64,000 nucleotides of DNA from positions 1 to 64,000 of the forward strand of contig JAVBUE010000058.1 in assembly GCA_031555735.1 (NCBI GenBank). The letters run 5' to 3'. Origin of the DNA: JAJDIA01 sp031555735. GTDB taxonomy: Bacteria; Bacteroidota; Bacteroidia; Bacteroidales; Tannerellaceae. The translations under genes were made by a program, and so were the position numbers. The notes beneath the pieces are model-generated. The model was not told the origin of the DNA. It did no database searches and was given only the letters and a program-made list of their open reading frames with translations. Shown here in pieces: positions 53,322 through 60,640 of this stretch (the stretch's first letter is position 1; every line of letters starts with the position of its first letter).

Positions 53322-54206
53322 TCAGAAAACAGAGAAATGGACGTAACGCTTCGGGTTTTGCCGCAAATCCAACAACAATTGCGACGCATTATCCGTGGCG
53401 CTGTTGAGGTTATTATACAGCCCTTTGTCGTTCAGCAGCAGCCCCAGTGAATTGTCGGTAGCGTTCAGCTTATCGGTAGTCATCTTCAGGTTTGCCAATG
53501 TGCTATTGACCAAATTAAGCGTCATGGCCAAATCCAGGTCTTTCAGGTGCGCACTCACTTCGGTGAAATTGCCGGTGACGGTTTTCAGGTTGCCTACGAT
53601 CACAGGCACGTCATCCGCCAACAAGCGGTTCAACTGCCGGGTGGACACTTCCAGGTTTCCCGTCGTCTTTTCGATATGGTCGAACGACTGCGCCAGGGCG
53701 GGATGGTTCACCAGCGTCTGCAAGCCCGTCATGATAGAGTCGATCTTCGGCAGGAGCGCTTCCACACCCGGCAGGAGCTTGTCCTGTACGGCCTGCATCA
53801 TGTCATCACCCATCCGTCCTTCGATCACCGCGCCGGGTTTCAGGTACTCCGACACGTATTTATTCAGGTGGATATGCAGCTCGGCGCCGCTCAACAAGGT
53901 TTTCACGATGGTGATATAGCTGTCTTTATTGATACGCATCGCATCATCCAGCCCGATCTCCACCCGGATCTTATCCGTGGTCGAATAGTCGTATTCGATG
54001 CTTCGCACCAACCCCACCTTAAAGCCTTCCACATAAACAGGACTGGAAACAGTCACATCCTTCACATTATTGAAGGTGACAAAATAGTGGTTGGATGGCT
54101 TGAACAGGTTGATCCCTTTCAAATAATTCACACCCACATACAGCAATGCCAGACTGAAGACAGACACTAACCCTATTTTTGCCTCTTTGGAGAAATTCGT
54201 TTTCAT
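53322..54206 (-). CDS. MlaD/Mce-domain protein (lipid transport)
   Basis: A 294-residue protein with an N-terminal membrane helix (about residues 12-30, LVSVFSLALLYVGVNYLKGI) and an MCE/MlaD domain (about 40-120, with YFVTFNNVKDVTVSSPVYVEG). The C-terminal part is helical and probably coiled-coil-like. Family members carry phospholipids across the periplasm as hexamers. No Mla ABC partner is next to it; its only neighbour is an amidase gene 18 nt upstream, so the two may share a transcript. MlaD is a family name here, not a proven assignment. Confidence 0.88.
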   Translation of the reverse strand: MKTNFSKEAKIGLVSVFSLALLYVGVNYLKGINLFKPSNHYFVTFNNVKDVTVSSPVYVEGFKVGLVRSIEYDYSTTDKIRVEIGLDDAMRINKDSYITIVKTLLSGAELHIHLNKYVSEYLKPGAVIEGRMGDDMMQAVQDKLLPGVEALLPKIDSIMTGLQTLVNHPALAQSFDHIEKTTGNLEVSTRQLNRLLADDVPVIVGNLKTVTGNFTEVSAHLKDLDLAMTLNLVNSTLANLKMTTDKLNATDNSLGLLLNDKGLYNNLNSATDNASQLLLDLRQNPKRYVHFSVF

Positions 54207-54224
54207 TACGTCACAAATTAGTTG

Positions 54225-55340
54225 TTACCTGGTTACTTTTTTACCGTCACGGAAAGAGATGACAAACGCGCCCTTGAATTTGCCGGCGAGCTGCCGCCTC
54301 AGTTGCAGGATCTCTTTTTCATTGGTTGAAGACCCATACGTATATTTATACAGACCGTTCTCCACATAATAATCGGCCTTATAGCCTTTCAGCAGGGGAG
54401 ATTTTTCGGACAGTTTCTTTTCGGATGCCAGAATCTGTACTTTATAGAGGATGACGCCTGGCGCCGCCTGCGATGCTGCCGGAGGAGTTGCCGGCGCATC
54501 CGTCAGCACGGCCTCTTCCTGCACATCTGTATCCACCGGAAGATCGGGAAGGCCGGACACCATACCCTGCTTCCGGTCGTATTCGCGCTTATACCTGGCA
54601 AAAGCCTTATAGAGCGATTCCGCCAGCTGCTTCTGCCCGTTGGCAGAGTTCATGTACCGTACTTCTTCGGCATGGGTCATATACCCCAATTCCACCAATA
54701 CGCTGGGCATACTCGTTTTCCGCAAGACCAGGAAACCCGCCTGCCGCACCCCGCGGTCGGTACGCCGGGAGGCTACGAAGGCTTTCTGGATTTCGGAAGC
54801 CAGGCTGATACTCTGCTCCATATGCCTGTTCTGCATAAACTCGAAGATGATATACGATTCGGAAGACGCCGGATCAAACCCTTCGTATTTTTGCAGGTAG
54901 TTGTCCTCGAGCAGGATGGCGGAGTTCTCACGCATGGCGACTTCCAGGTTCTCATCGCTGCGGGCCAACCCCAGCGTATAAGTCTCCGTTCCTTTGATCG
55001 CTTTCCCTTTGATGGCATTGGCATGGATGGAGACAAAGAGGTCCGCCTTATGCCTGTTGGCGATATTGGCGCGTTCGTCGAGTTCGATGAACCGGTCGGT
55101 ATCACGGGTATAAACCACCTTCACATCCCGGCAATTATCCGTAATCAACTTGCCGAATTTGAGGGCGACGGCCAGGTTGATATCTTTCTCATTGATTCCG
55201 CTCCCTCTGGCTCCGGGGTCTCTCCCCCCATGTCCGGCATCCACCACGATGGTAAAGACCCGGTCATTCGCATGCGCGACGGGAAGGAAAAAAAGACAGG
55301 CTACAATCAGACTAATATGGTGGAATTTCTTGTTACCCAC
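54225..55340 (-). CDS. N-acetylmuramoyl-L-alanine amidase (Amidase_3)
   Basis: A 371-residue cell-wall hydrolase. Signal peptide (about residues 1-24), Amidase_3 domain (about 28-235) with zinc-ligand motifs in VVDAGHGGRDPGARG, FVSIHANA and the catalytic Glu in VLVELGYMTHAEE. The C-terminal 75 residues (LYKVQILASEKKLSEKSP...) look like a SPOR-type domain that would bind denuded septal glycan. It precedes the mce gene by 18 nt. A -7 element TACATTTG is at 55366-55373. Confidence 0.92.
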   Translation of the reverse strand: MGNKKFHHISLIVACLFFLPVAHANDRVFTIVVDAGHGGRDPGARGSGINEKDINLAVALKFGKLITDNCRDVKVVYTRDTDRFIELDERANIANRHKADLFVSIHANAIKGKAIKGTETYTLGLARSDENLEVAMRENSAILLEDNYLQKYEGFDPASSESYIIFEFMQNRHMEQSISLASEIQKAFVASRRTDRGVRQAGFLVLRKTSMPSVLVELGYMTHAEEVRYMNSANGQKQLAESLYKAFARYKREYDRKQGMVSGLPDLPVDTDVQEEAVLTDAPATPPAASQAAPGVILYKVQILASEKKLSEKSPLLKGYKADYYVENGLYKYTYGSSTNEKEILQLRRQLAGKFKGAFVISFRDGKKVTR

Positions 55341-55365
55341 AGCAATATCGTATGTGTTTTGCGGG

Positions 55366-55373
55366 CAAATGTA
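55366..55373 (-). promoter_or_regulatory. -7 element for the amidase gene
   Basis: On the minus strand TACATTTG (55366-55373) matches TAnnTTTG, 26 nt upstream of the ATG at 55340. No TTTG is seen at -33. Confidence 0.55.
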
Positions 55374-55535
55374 CTATTTTTTACTGAGTATTCGCCCTAT
55401 TGGGATCGAAATAATGCCGCTGACGGCGTTTATACACCGGCTGCAACCGGCAAAAACGGGGGGAAAAGACGACAGGGGATAAAAAAAAGGATGAACCCTG
55501 CCGGATCCACCCTTTCCCTGTATGTGTATGGTTTC

Positions 55536-55979
55536 TTATTCGGAAACGACTTCAAACGGGATCTCTACAGACACTTCCTTGTGCAGTTTCAACAGCGCTT
55601 TGTAGCTGCCTACTTCTTTCACGGATTCTTTGATGTAGATGATCTTACGATCGATCTCGAAACCCAGTTTTTCCAATGCCTCAGCTACCTGGATATTGCC
55701 CACGGAACCGAAAATGGTACCTGTAGAACTGGTCTTGGCACCGATCGTCAGCGATACGCCTTCCATCTTCGCAGCCAATGCCTGCGCATCTTCCTTGATC
55801 TTGGCCAGTTTGTGAGCGCGCTGTCTCAGGTTCTCAGCCAATACTTTCTTGGCGGATTCCGAAGCGATCACAGCCTTGCCCTGGGGGATTAGAAAGTTAC
55901 GTCCGTAACCGTTCTTTACTGTTACGATATCGTCTTTGTAGCCTAAGTTTACTACATCTTCTTTCAAAATAACTTGCAT
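55536..55979 (-). CDS. rplI: 50S ribosomal protein L9
   Basis: L9 binds 23S rRNA near the L1 stalk and helps keep the reading frame. The 147-residue protein has the N-terminal domain with GYKDDIVTVKNGYGRNFLIP and the long connecting helix, then the C-terminal domain. It is the third gene of rpsF-rpsR-rplI, 22 nt after rpsR. The order and length are normal. Confidence 0.97.
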   Translation of the reverse strand: MQVILKEDVVNLGYKDDIVTVKNGYGRNFLIPQGKAVIASESAKKVLAENLRQRAHKLAKIKEDAQALAAKMEGVSLTIGAKTSSTGTIFGSVGNIQVAEALEKLGFEIDRKIIYIKESVKEVGSYKALLKLHKEVSVEIPFEVVSE

Positions 55980-56001
55980 ATTCTGTCTCCTCTCTACTTA
56001 A

Positions 56002-56271
56002 TTATTTCATTAAATCGGTTACAAAAGGAAGCAACGCCAGGTGACGGGCTCTCTTCACAGCCTGGGCGATACGGCGTTGGAACTTCAGCGAAGTACCGGT
56101 GATACGGCGCGGAAGGATCTTACCCTGTTCGTTCAGGAACTTCTTCAGGAATTCGGGATCCTTGTAATCGATATACTTGATACCGTTTTTCTTGAAACGG
56201 CAATATTTTTTCTTCTTTACGTCAACCGACGGCGGAGTCAGATATCTGATTTCTGATTGAGGTGCTGCCAT
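56002..56271 (-). CDS. rpsR: 30S ribosomal protein S18
   Basis: S18 pairs with S6 on the 30S platform. The 89-residue protein shows the motif FLNEQGKILPRRITGTSLKF and the basic C terminus VKRARHLALLPFVTD. It lies 2 nt after rpsF. The N-terminal extension (about 20 residues) is a little long but normal in this phylum. Confidence 0.97.
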   Translation of the reverse strand: MAAPQSEIRYLTPPSVDVKKKKYCRFKKNGIKYIDYKDPEFLKKFLNEQGKILPRRITGTSLKFQRRIAQAVKRARHLALLPFVTDLMK

Positions 56272-56273
56272 AA

Positions 56274-56630
56274 TTAATTCTCCTTTACTGTTTCTTTAGA
56301 TGATGACTTCAAGTTTCTTCTCTTCGCCGCGTATTCGGCAGCATACTTGTCCTGACGGAAAGTAAGGAAGCGGATCACGCGTTCGTCGCGACGGAACTGG
56401 GTTTCCAGTTTGGCGATTACCTCAGGGTTTGACTTAAACTCGACCAACTGGTAAAAACCGGTGGTCTTCTTGTCGATGGGATATGCCAACTTGCGCAGGC
56501 CCCAGCTTTCTTCGTTCACAATCTCCGCTCCTTCATTCGTCAGGATCGTCGTGAACTTTTCTACCGCTTCCTTCATCTGTGCATCAGACAAAACGGGAGT
56601 CAAAATGAAAACGGTCTCGTAATTGTTCAT
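56274..56630 (-). CDS. rpsF: 30S ribosomal protein S6
   Basis: S6 forms a complex with S18 on the 30S subunit. The 118-residue protein starts MNNYETVFILTPVLSDAQMK and has the four-stranded sheet layout with RKLAYPIDKKTTGFYQLVEF. It is the first gene of rpsF-rpsR-rplI. A TATCTTTG -7 element lies at 56671-56678. Confidence 0.97.
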   Translation of the reverse strand: MNNYETVFILTPVLSDAQMKEAVEKFTTILTNEGAEIVNEESWGLRKLAYPIDKKTTGFYQLVEFKSNPEVIAKLETQFRRDERVIRFLTFRQDKYAAEYAAKRRNLKSSSKETVKEN

Positions 56631-56670
56631 AAAACGTTTTTTTAACTAATTGATTATTAAAATGCGGGGA

Positions 56671-56678
56671 CAAAGATA
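56671..56678 (-). promoter_or_regulatory. -7 element for rpsF-rpsR-rplI
   Basis: On the minus strand TATCTTTG (56671-56678) matches TAnnTTTG, 41 nt upstream of the rpsF ATG at 56630. A -33 TTTG is not evident. Confidence 0.55.
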
Positions 56679-56954
56679 GGGAGAATAATCCGAACCGCCA
56701 CCTTTTCCTGCTTTTTTTATGCGATAAAGGCACTCTTTTTCCAGTTTCTACACGCGGATTGCACGCTCAGAGGATGTGTAACCTTGGCACACCTTCTTGC
56801 TATATATATACAGGCGATTTGCCCTTTTTTCCTTCCACTCCTTCCACTCCCTATGATAATCAGCCACTTATTGTGGAAGGACCCTTGTTTTTGGGCGTCT
56901 CCTTCCACACATCCTTCCACTGGCTGATTTACGCACTTTGAAGGCTAAAACAAT

Positions 56955-57042
56955 CATAGGTGGTTGTTCAATCTGTCACCTATGTTTGTTGAAACATCCA
57001 CCTATGTTTGTTGAAACGTTTACCTATGGGAGTTTTCAACCC
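56955..57042. repeat. Array D: four 22-nt units around CACCTATG
   Basis: Units start at 56955, 56977, 56999 and 57021, an exact 22-nt step. The first has the word inverted (CATAGGTG), the next two have CACCTATGTTTGTTGAAAC, and the last has TACCTATGGGAG. It lies inside the inverted-repeat element. A perfect hairpin CTGGGAGT/ACTCCCAG follows at 57088-57095 and 57106-57113. Confidence 0.85.
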
Positions 57043-57130
57043 CTAAGAGTCTCTTTATCAACGCATAAGAATTTGCACTGATCACATCTGGGAGTTGCGC
57101 TGACTACTCCCAGGCGTTTTTCCAACAACC

Positions 57131-57220
57131 GGATGTTGATAAATCTTCATATAGATCTCGTGCTGTCAACGTCTGGATGTTGTTCAACCAACATCCAGAC
57201 GTTGACAGCACAACATCCAG
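57131..57220. repeat. Array E with a perfect 22-bp inverted repeat
   Basis: Arms 57161-57182 and 57189-57210 are exact reverse complements over 22 nt, separated by TTCAAC. The same words recur around them: GGATGTTG at 57131 and 57175 (44 nt apart) and CAACATCCAG at 57189 and 57211 (22 nt apart). It lies inside the inverted-repeat element and would form a very stable hairpin or cruciform. Confidence 0.88.
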
Positions 57221-57415
57221 ATGCAGATTGAGATTCTGACAACGTTTTTGCCCCCGGCAAATGGCGGAAGCCAACCAGTGGAAGGAAGTGTGGAAGGAAA
57301 CGCCCAAAAATGAGGGTTCTTCCACAATAAGTGGCTGATTATCATAGGGAGTGGAAGCAGTGGAAGGGAAAAAGGGCAAATCCCCTGTATATAATGGATA
57401 GCCGGTACTACTGCC

Positions 57416-58654
57416 TCATTCCCTGTCGGGCATATCTCTGTACCGGGGACGCAGCACAATCAATTGCAAGGCGATGACCAGGGCAACCACGCCTCCCATC
57501 AAAATGAAGTCGCGACCCAGATGCCCGGCATCAACCGACCGTCCCAGCAGGCTGGTGATGAATGCCCCGGAGCAAATACCCGCCATATTCATCAATCCAT
57601 AAGCGGTAGCCCGGTAACGGGAAGAGACAAACTGGCATACGATCGGCATATTGTTCGCATCGAACATACCAAAACCAAGACCAAAACACAGCCCGCCGAG
57701 GGTAACGCCCGCCAGCGAATGGCTGAAGCCAAGCAACAGCAACGCAGGGATCGTCAGCCCCAAGCCGAGGGCGCCGGTATAAACACGGCCGCGGACGGTA
57801 CGCATCACCCAGCGATCAGACAATAATCCGCCTGCTACGACACCGACTAAGGAAGCGCCTGCGGTAGTCATCGTCGCCAGCGGACCGGCCAGCGGCATCG
57901 GGATGGAAAGGCTGTCGGACAACAAGGTGGGCAGCCAGTTCTTAACCGCCCATCCTGGCAAACTCGGAACCGTGAAATAGAGGAGTATCACCCAGAAAGA
58001 GATGTTCGACAACAACAGGGTAAGCCCCTTCAGGACAGGAGGCTTTCCTTGCGGCGCGGACGGCAGGGGTATATCCGCCGGGCGTTTATAATCCTTGAGC
58101 GCCACCATCAACACCAGGCTGTAGCCAATCCCCACAGCGCCAAAGCCATGGAACACGGTGTGCCAGTCGGACATCGCCGCCCAGGTAGCGCCAAAACCAC
58201 CCAACGCCTGTCCGACATACAGCCCCGTCAGATGAAGGCCCACGGCCAGCGAACGGGTTTTATCCCGGTGGTAATCCGCGATGAGGGATAAACCGGCGGG
58301 CATGTACAAGGCTTCACTCACCCCCATCAGGGCGCGTAACAGATAGAGTTCGGTATAACCGGTGGCGTACCCCATCAGGAAGGTGACCAGCGACCAGATG
58401 AAGAGGCTGCCGACGATCAACCGTTTCCGGCTGATCCGGTCGGCGATCATACCGGCCATCGGGCTCATCAAGCCATATACCCACAGGAATACAGCCATCA
58501 GTCGCCCGAAATTGGCGGCAGAATGGAGGTCGTCGATATCGATCATCATGGAATCGCGCATGGTGGCCAGCATCTGCCTGTCTAAATAATTCAGCAGCGC
58601 GACGAACCACAGCAATCCCACTACCACCCAGGGGTAGTACGTACGTGTTTTCAT
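57416..58654 (-). CDS. MFS transporter
   Basis: A 412-residue major facilitator with twelve predicted helices. The family motif between helices 2 and 3 appears as GMIADRISRKRLIVGSLF (about residues 66-83). The start at 58654 (MKTRTYYPWVVVGLLWFVAL) begins the first helix; an upstream in-frame ATG (58690) adds a short extension that I reject. The substrate is unknown; relatives include sugar-acid and sugar-phosphate carriers. It ends 23 nt from the inverted-repeat element and lies downstream of eno in the same direction. Confidence 0.88.
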   Translation of the reverse strand: MKTRTYYPWVVVGLLWFVALLNYLDRQMLATMRDSMMIDIDDLHSAANFGRLMAVFLWVYGLMSPMAGMIADRISRKRLIVGSLFIWSLVTFLMGYATGYTELYLLRALMGVSEALYMPAGLSLIADYHRDKTRSLAVGLHLTGLYVGQALGGFGATWAAMSDWHTVFHGFGAVGIGYSLVLMVALKDYKRPADIPLPSAPQGKPPVLKGLTLLLSNISFWVILLYFTVPSLPGWAVKNWLPTLLSDSLSIPMPLAGPLATMTTAGASLVGVVAGGLLSDRWVMRTVRGRVYTGALGLGLTIPALLLLGFSHSLAGVTLGGLCFGLGFGMFDANNMPIVCQFVSSRYRATAYGLMNMAGICSGAFITSLLGRSVDAGHLGRDFILMGGVVALVIALQLIVLRPRYRDMPDRE

Positions 58655-58703
58655 GGACAGCAAACATACCGCGTTTATTTCACCCGGCAAAATGTTTGGC
58701 TGT

Positions 58704-59984
58704 TTACTTTATTTGCCGGTATCCATATACGGCTAACGCGCCCAGCTCTTCTTCGATACGGAGCAGTTGGTTGTACTTGGCCATACGGTCGGAGCGGCTC
58801 AGTGAACCGGTCTTGATCTGTCCCGCGTTGGTGGCGACGGCGATATCGGCAATCGTGCTGTCTTCCGTTTCGCCGGAGCGGTGCGAAGTAACAGATGTAT
58901 ATCCGTTGCGGTGCGCCATCTCGATGGCATCGAGCGTTTCCGTCAGCGTACCAATCTGGTTGACCTTGATCAGGATGGAGTTGGCACATTTCCGGGTGAT
59001 GCCCATGCGGAGGAATTCGACGTTGGTCACGAACAGGTCGTCGCCCACCAACTGGCATTTATCGCCGATAGCGGCGGTCAGCATCTGCCAGCCTTCCCAA
59101 TCGTTTTCACTCATCCCGTCTTCGATGGAATCGATCGGGAACTTAGCCACCAGTTCGGTCAGGTAGGCGACCTGTTCCTTGGCAGTACGCTTGGCGCCTT
59201 TGGCTCCTTCAAACTTGGTATAGTCGTATGTGCCGTTGCTGTAAAATTCGGAGGCGGCGCAGTCCATGGCGATGGTCACATCTTTTCCCGGCTGGTAACC
59301 AGCGCCTTTGATGGCGTCCAAAATGGAACGGATGGCGTCTTCCGTACCGTCGAGTGCCGGGGCGAAACCGCCTTCATCACCTACCGCCGTGCTCAACCCC
59401 CGGTCGTGCAACACTTTCTTCAAGGCATGGAACACTTCGGCACCCATCCGCAGCCCTTCACGAAAACTGGCAGCACCCACAGGACGGATCATAAATTCCT
59501 GGAAAGCGATCGGAGCGTCGGAATGGGAACCGCCATTGATGATATTCATCATCGGGACGGGCATGACATAGGCGTTTGTCCCGCCGATATAGCGATACAG
59601 AGGAAGATCCAGGTAGTTGGCAGCCGCCTTGGCAACAGCCAGCGACACACCCAGCAGGGCGTTGGCGCCGAGCTTCGACTTGGTTTTTGTCCCGTCGAGG
59701 GCGATCAGTTTGTGGTCGATCTCCCGTTGGTTCAACGCGCTCATTCCGATCATCGCCGGGGCGATCAGTTGATTAACATTCTCCACGGCAGTCAACACCC
59801 CTTTGCCACCATACCGTTTCTTATCGCCGTCGCGCAATTCAATGGCTTCATTTTCACCTGTCGAAGCGCCGGAGGGCACGGCAGCACGACCAAAAGCGCC
59901 GGATTCCAGCACGACATCTACCTCTACCGTCGGATTACCACGTGAATCCAAAATCTCTCTTCCTGTAATTTTACTGATTAGCAT
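58704..59984 (-). CDS. eno: Enolase
   Basis: Enolase converts 2-phosphoglycerate to phosphoenolpyruvate. The 426-residue protein has the N-terminal ISKITGREILDSRGNPTVEV, the substrate loop region VPSGASTGENEA, metal residues in AMDCAASEF, DSIEDGM and VGDDLF, and the C-terminal signature VTSHRSGETEDSTIADIAVA. The length is normal. The MFS gene lies 49 nt downstream. Confidence 0.98.
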   Translation of the reverse strand: MLISKITGREILDSRGNPTVEVDVVLESGAFGRAAVPSGASTGENEAIELRDGDKKRYGGKGVLTAVENVNQLIAPAMIGMSALNQREIDHKLIALDGTKTKSKLGANALLGVSLAVAKAAANYLDLPLYRYIGGTNAYVMPVPMMNIINGGSHSDAPIAFQEFMIRPVGAASFREGLRMGAEVFHALKKVLHDRGLSTAVGDEGGFAPALDGTEDAIRSILDAIKGAGYQPGKDVTIAMDCAASEFYSNGTYDYTKFEGAKGAKRTAKEQVAYLTELVAKFPIDSIEDGMSENDWEGWQMLTAAIGDKCQLVGDDLFVTNVEFLRMGITRKCANSILIKVNQIGTLTETLDAIEMAHRNGYTSVTSHRSGETEDSTIADIAVATNAGQIKTGSLSRSDRMAKYNQLLRIEEELGALAVYGYRQIK

Positions 59985-60132
59985 ATCTTATACTGATTTA
60001 TGTTTGTACTATATGATATAACAACTGATGGCGGGGTATTGTTGCCATTCCGCAACTTTTCTTTTCCACCTAAAACAAGGCGACAGAATGACCAAAATAA
60101 CGCAGGGAAAACGTGAAAATTATCAAAAATTA

Positions 60133-60162
60133 CTTGTTTTATTCAAAAAAACAATATATTTG
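60133..60162 (+). promoter_or_regulatory. Promoter-like element upstream of susC
   Basis: TATATTTG (60155-60162) matches the -7 consensus TAnnTTTG, and CTTG (60133-60136) 18 nt upstream is one base from TTTG. If used, transcription starts near 60170 and gives a leader of about 470 nt before the susC ATG. Confidence 0.5.
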
Positions 60163-60640
60163 TGGTGTGTCTTCCGCAGTATCTTACCTGGACGCAGGTA
60201 TTTACCGAGCGGACGAATACTGGAAAATGTACGGTTTTATCACGTGAAAACTGTGTAAGGAACTAAAAATGACGAGTATTGCGCTGGGAATCCTTCGTCA
60301 TGAATGCTGAAACTAACGAAGCCTGCGGGCATCCGGCTCTGAAAGGTCACTCCCTCCAGCGGGAGTATAATTATGTAACACCTAAAATCTTGTAGCAAAC
60401 GATTAGAAAAACAGGTCATGTAGCTCACTTGCCTGATACACTCTCAGAAGAGCGCTGTTTTCCAATGCAAACAGGCTCACTATTGTTAAAGCATATATAT
60501 CAACTCGACATCGCGGGGCGTCCCTGCGCAAGGATAGTTATGCCTTTAAGATCTCCGCCTAACTCATATTATGGGCAACCTTATTTATAGCCTTCGCAAA
60601 CGGCTCTTATACTTGTTTATGTAATTACAAAAAAAAACTT
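60163..60640 (+). other. Long gene-free leader upstream of susC
   Basis: No gene is recognisable in this stretch. Stems visible by eye are ATGACGA/TCGTCAT (60268-60274 with 60296-60302), ACTCCC/GGGAGT (about 60350-60367) and CGCGGGG/CCCTGCG (near 60511-60527). These may form a structured RNA or leader, but I could not match any known riboswitch class. A short open stretch near 60155-60247 could encode a 30-residue tail and is probably chance. Confidence 0.45.

Larger units (their letters stand above)
56805..57393. mobile_element. Large inverted-repeat element (119-nt arms) between rpsF and the MFS gene
   Basis: The left arm (56805-56923) and right arm (57275-57393) are inverted copies of 119 nt with eight mismatches by my alignment and no gaps. 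Each arm carries direct CTTCCAC words (56832, 56841, 56902, 56914 on the left), one inverted GTGGAAG word (56873-56879) and the block CTATGATAATCAGCCACTTA. The 351-nt centre holds arrays D and E. There is no transposase, and no target-site duplication was identified. It could be a miniature inverted-repeat element, an invertible segment or a structured non-coding locus. Confidence 0.7.

Noticed and set aside
56759..57379. Two small open reading frames (60 and 91 residues) with a shared peptide FPSTPSTPYDNQP
   Set aside because: They are two readings of the inverted arms in opposite strands. The arm similarity explains the peptide match, three of the differences are non-synonymous over a short stretch, and no ribosome-binding context is evident.
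60028..60258. 76-residue open reading frame between eno and susC
   Set aside because: No domain, basic random-like composition, and it crosses the promoter-like element at 60133-60162.
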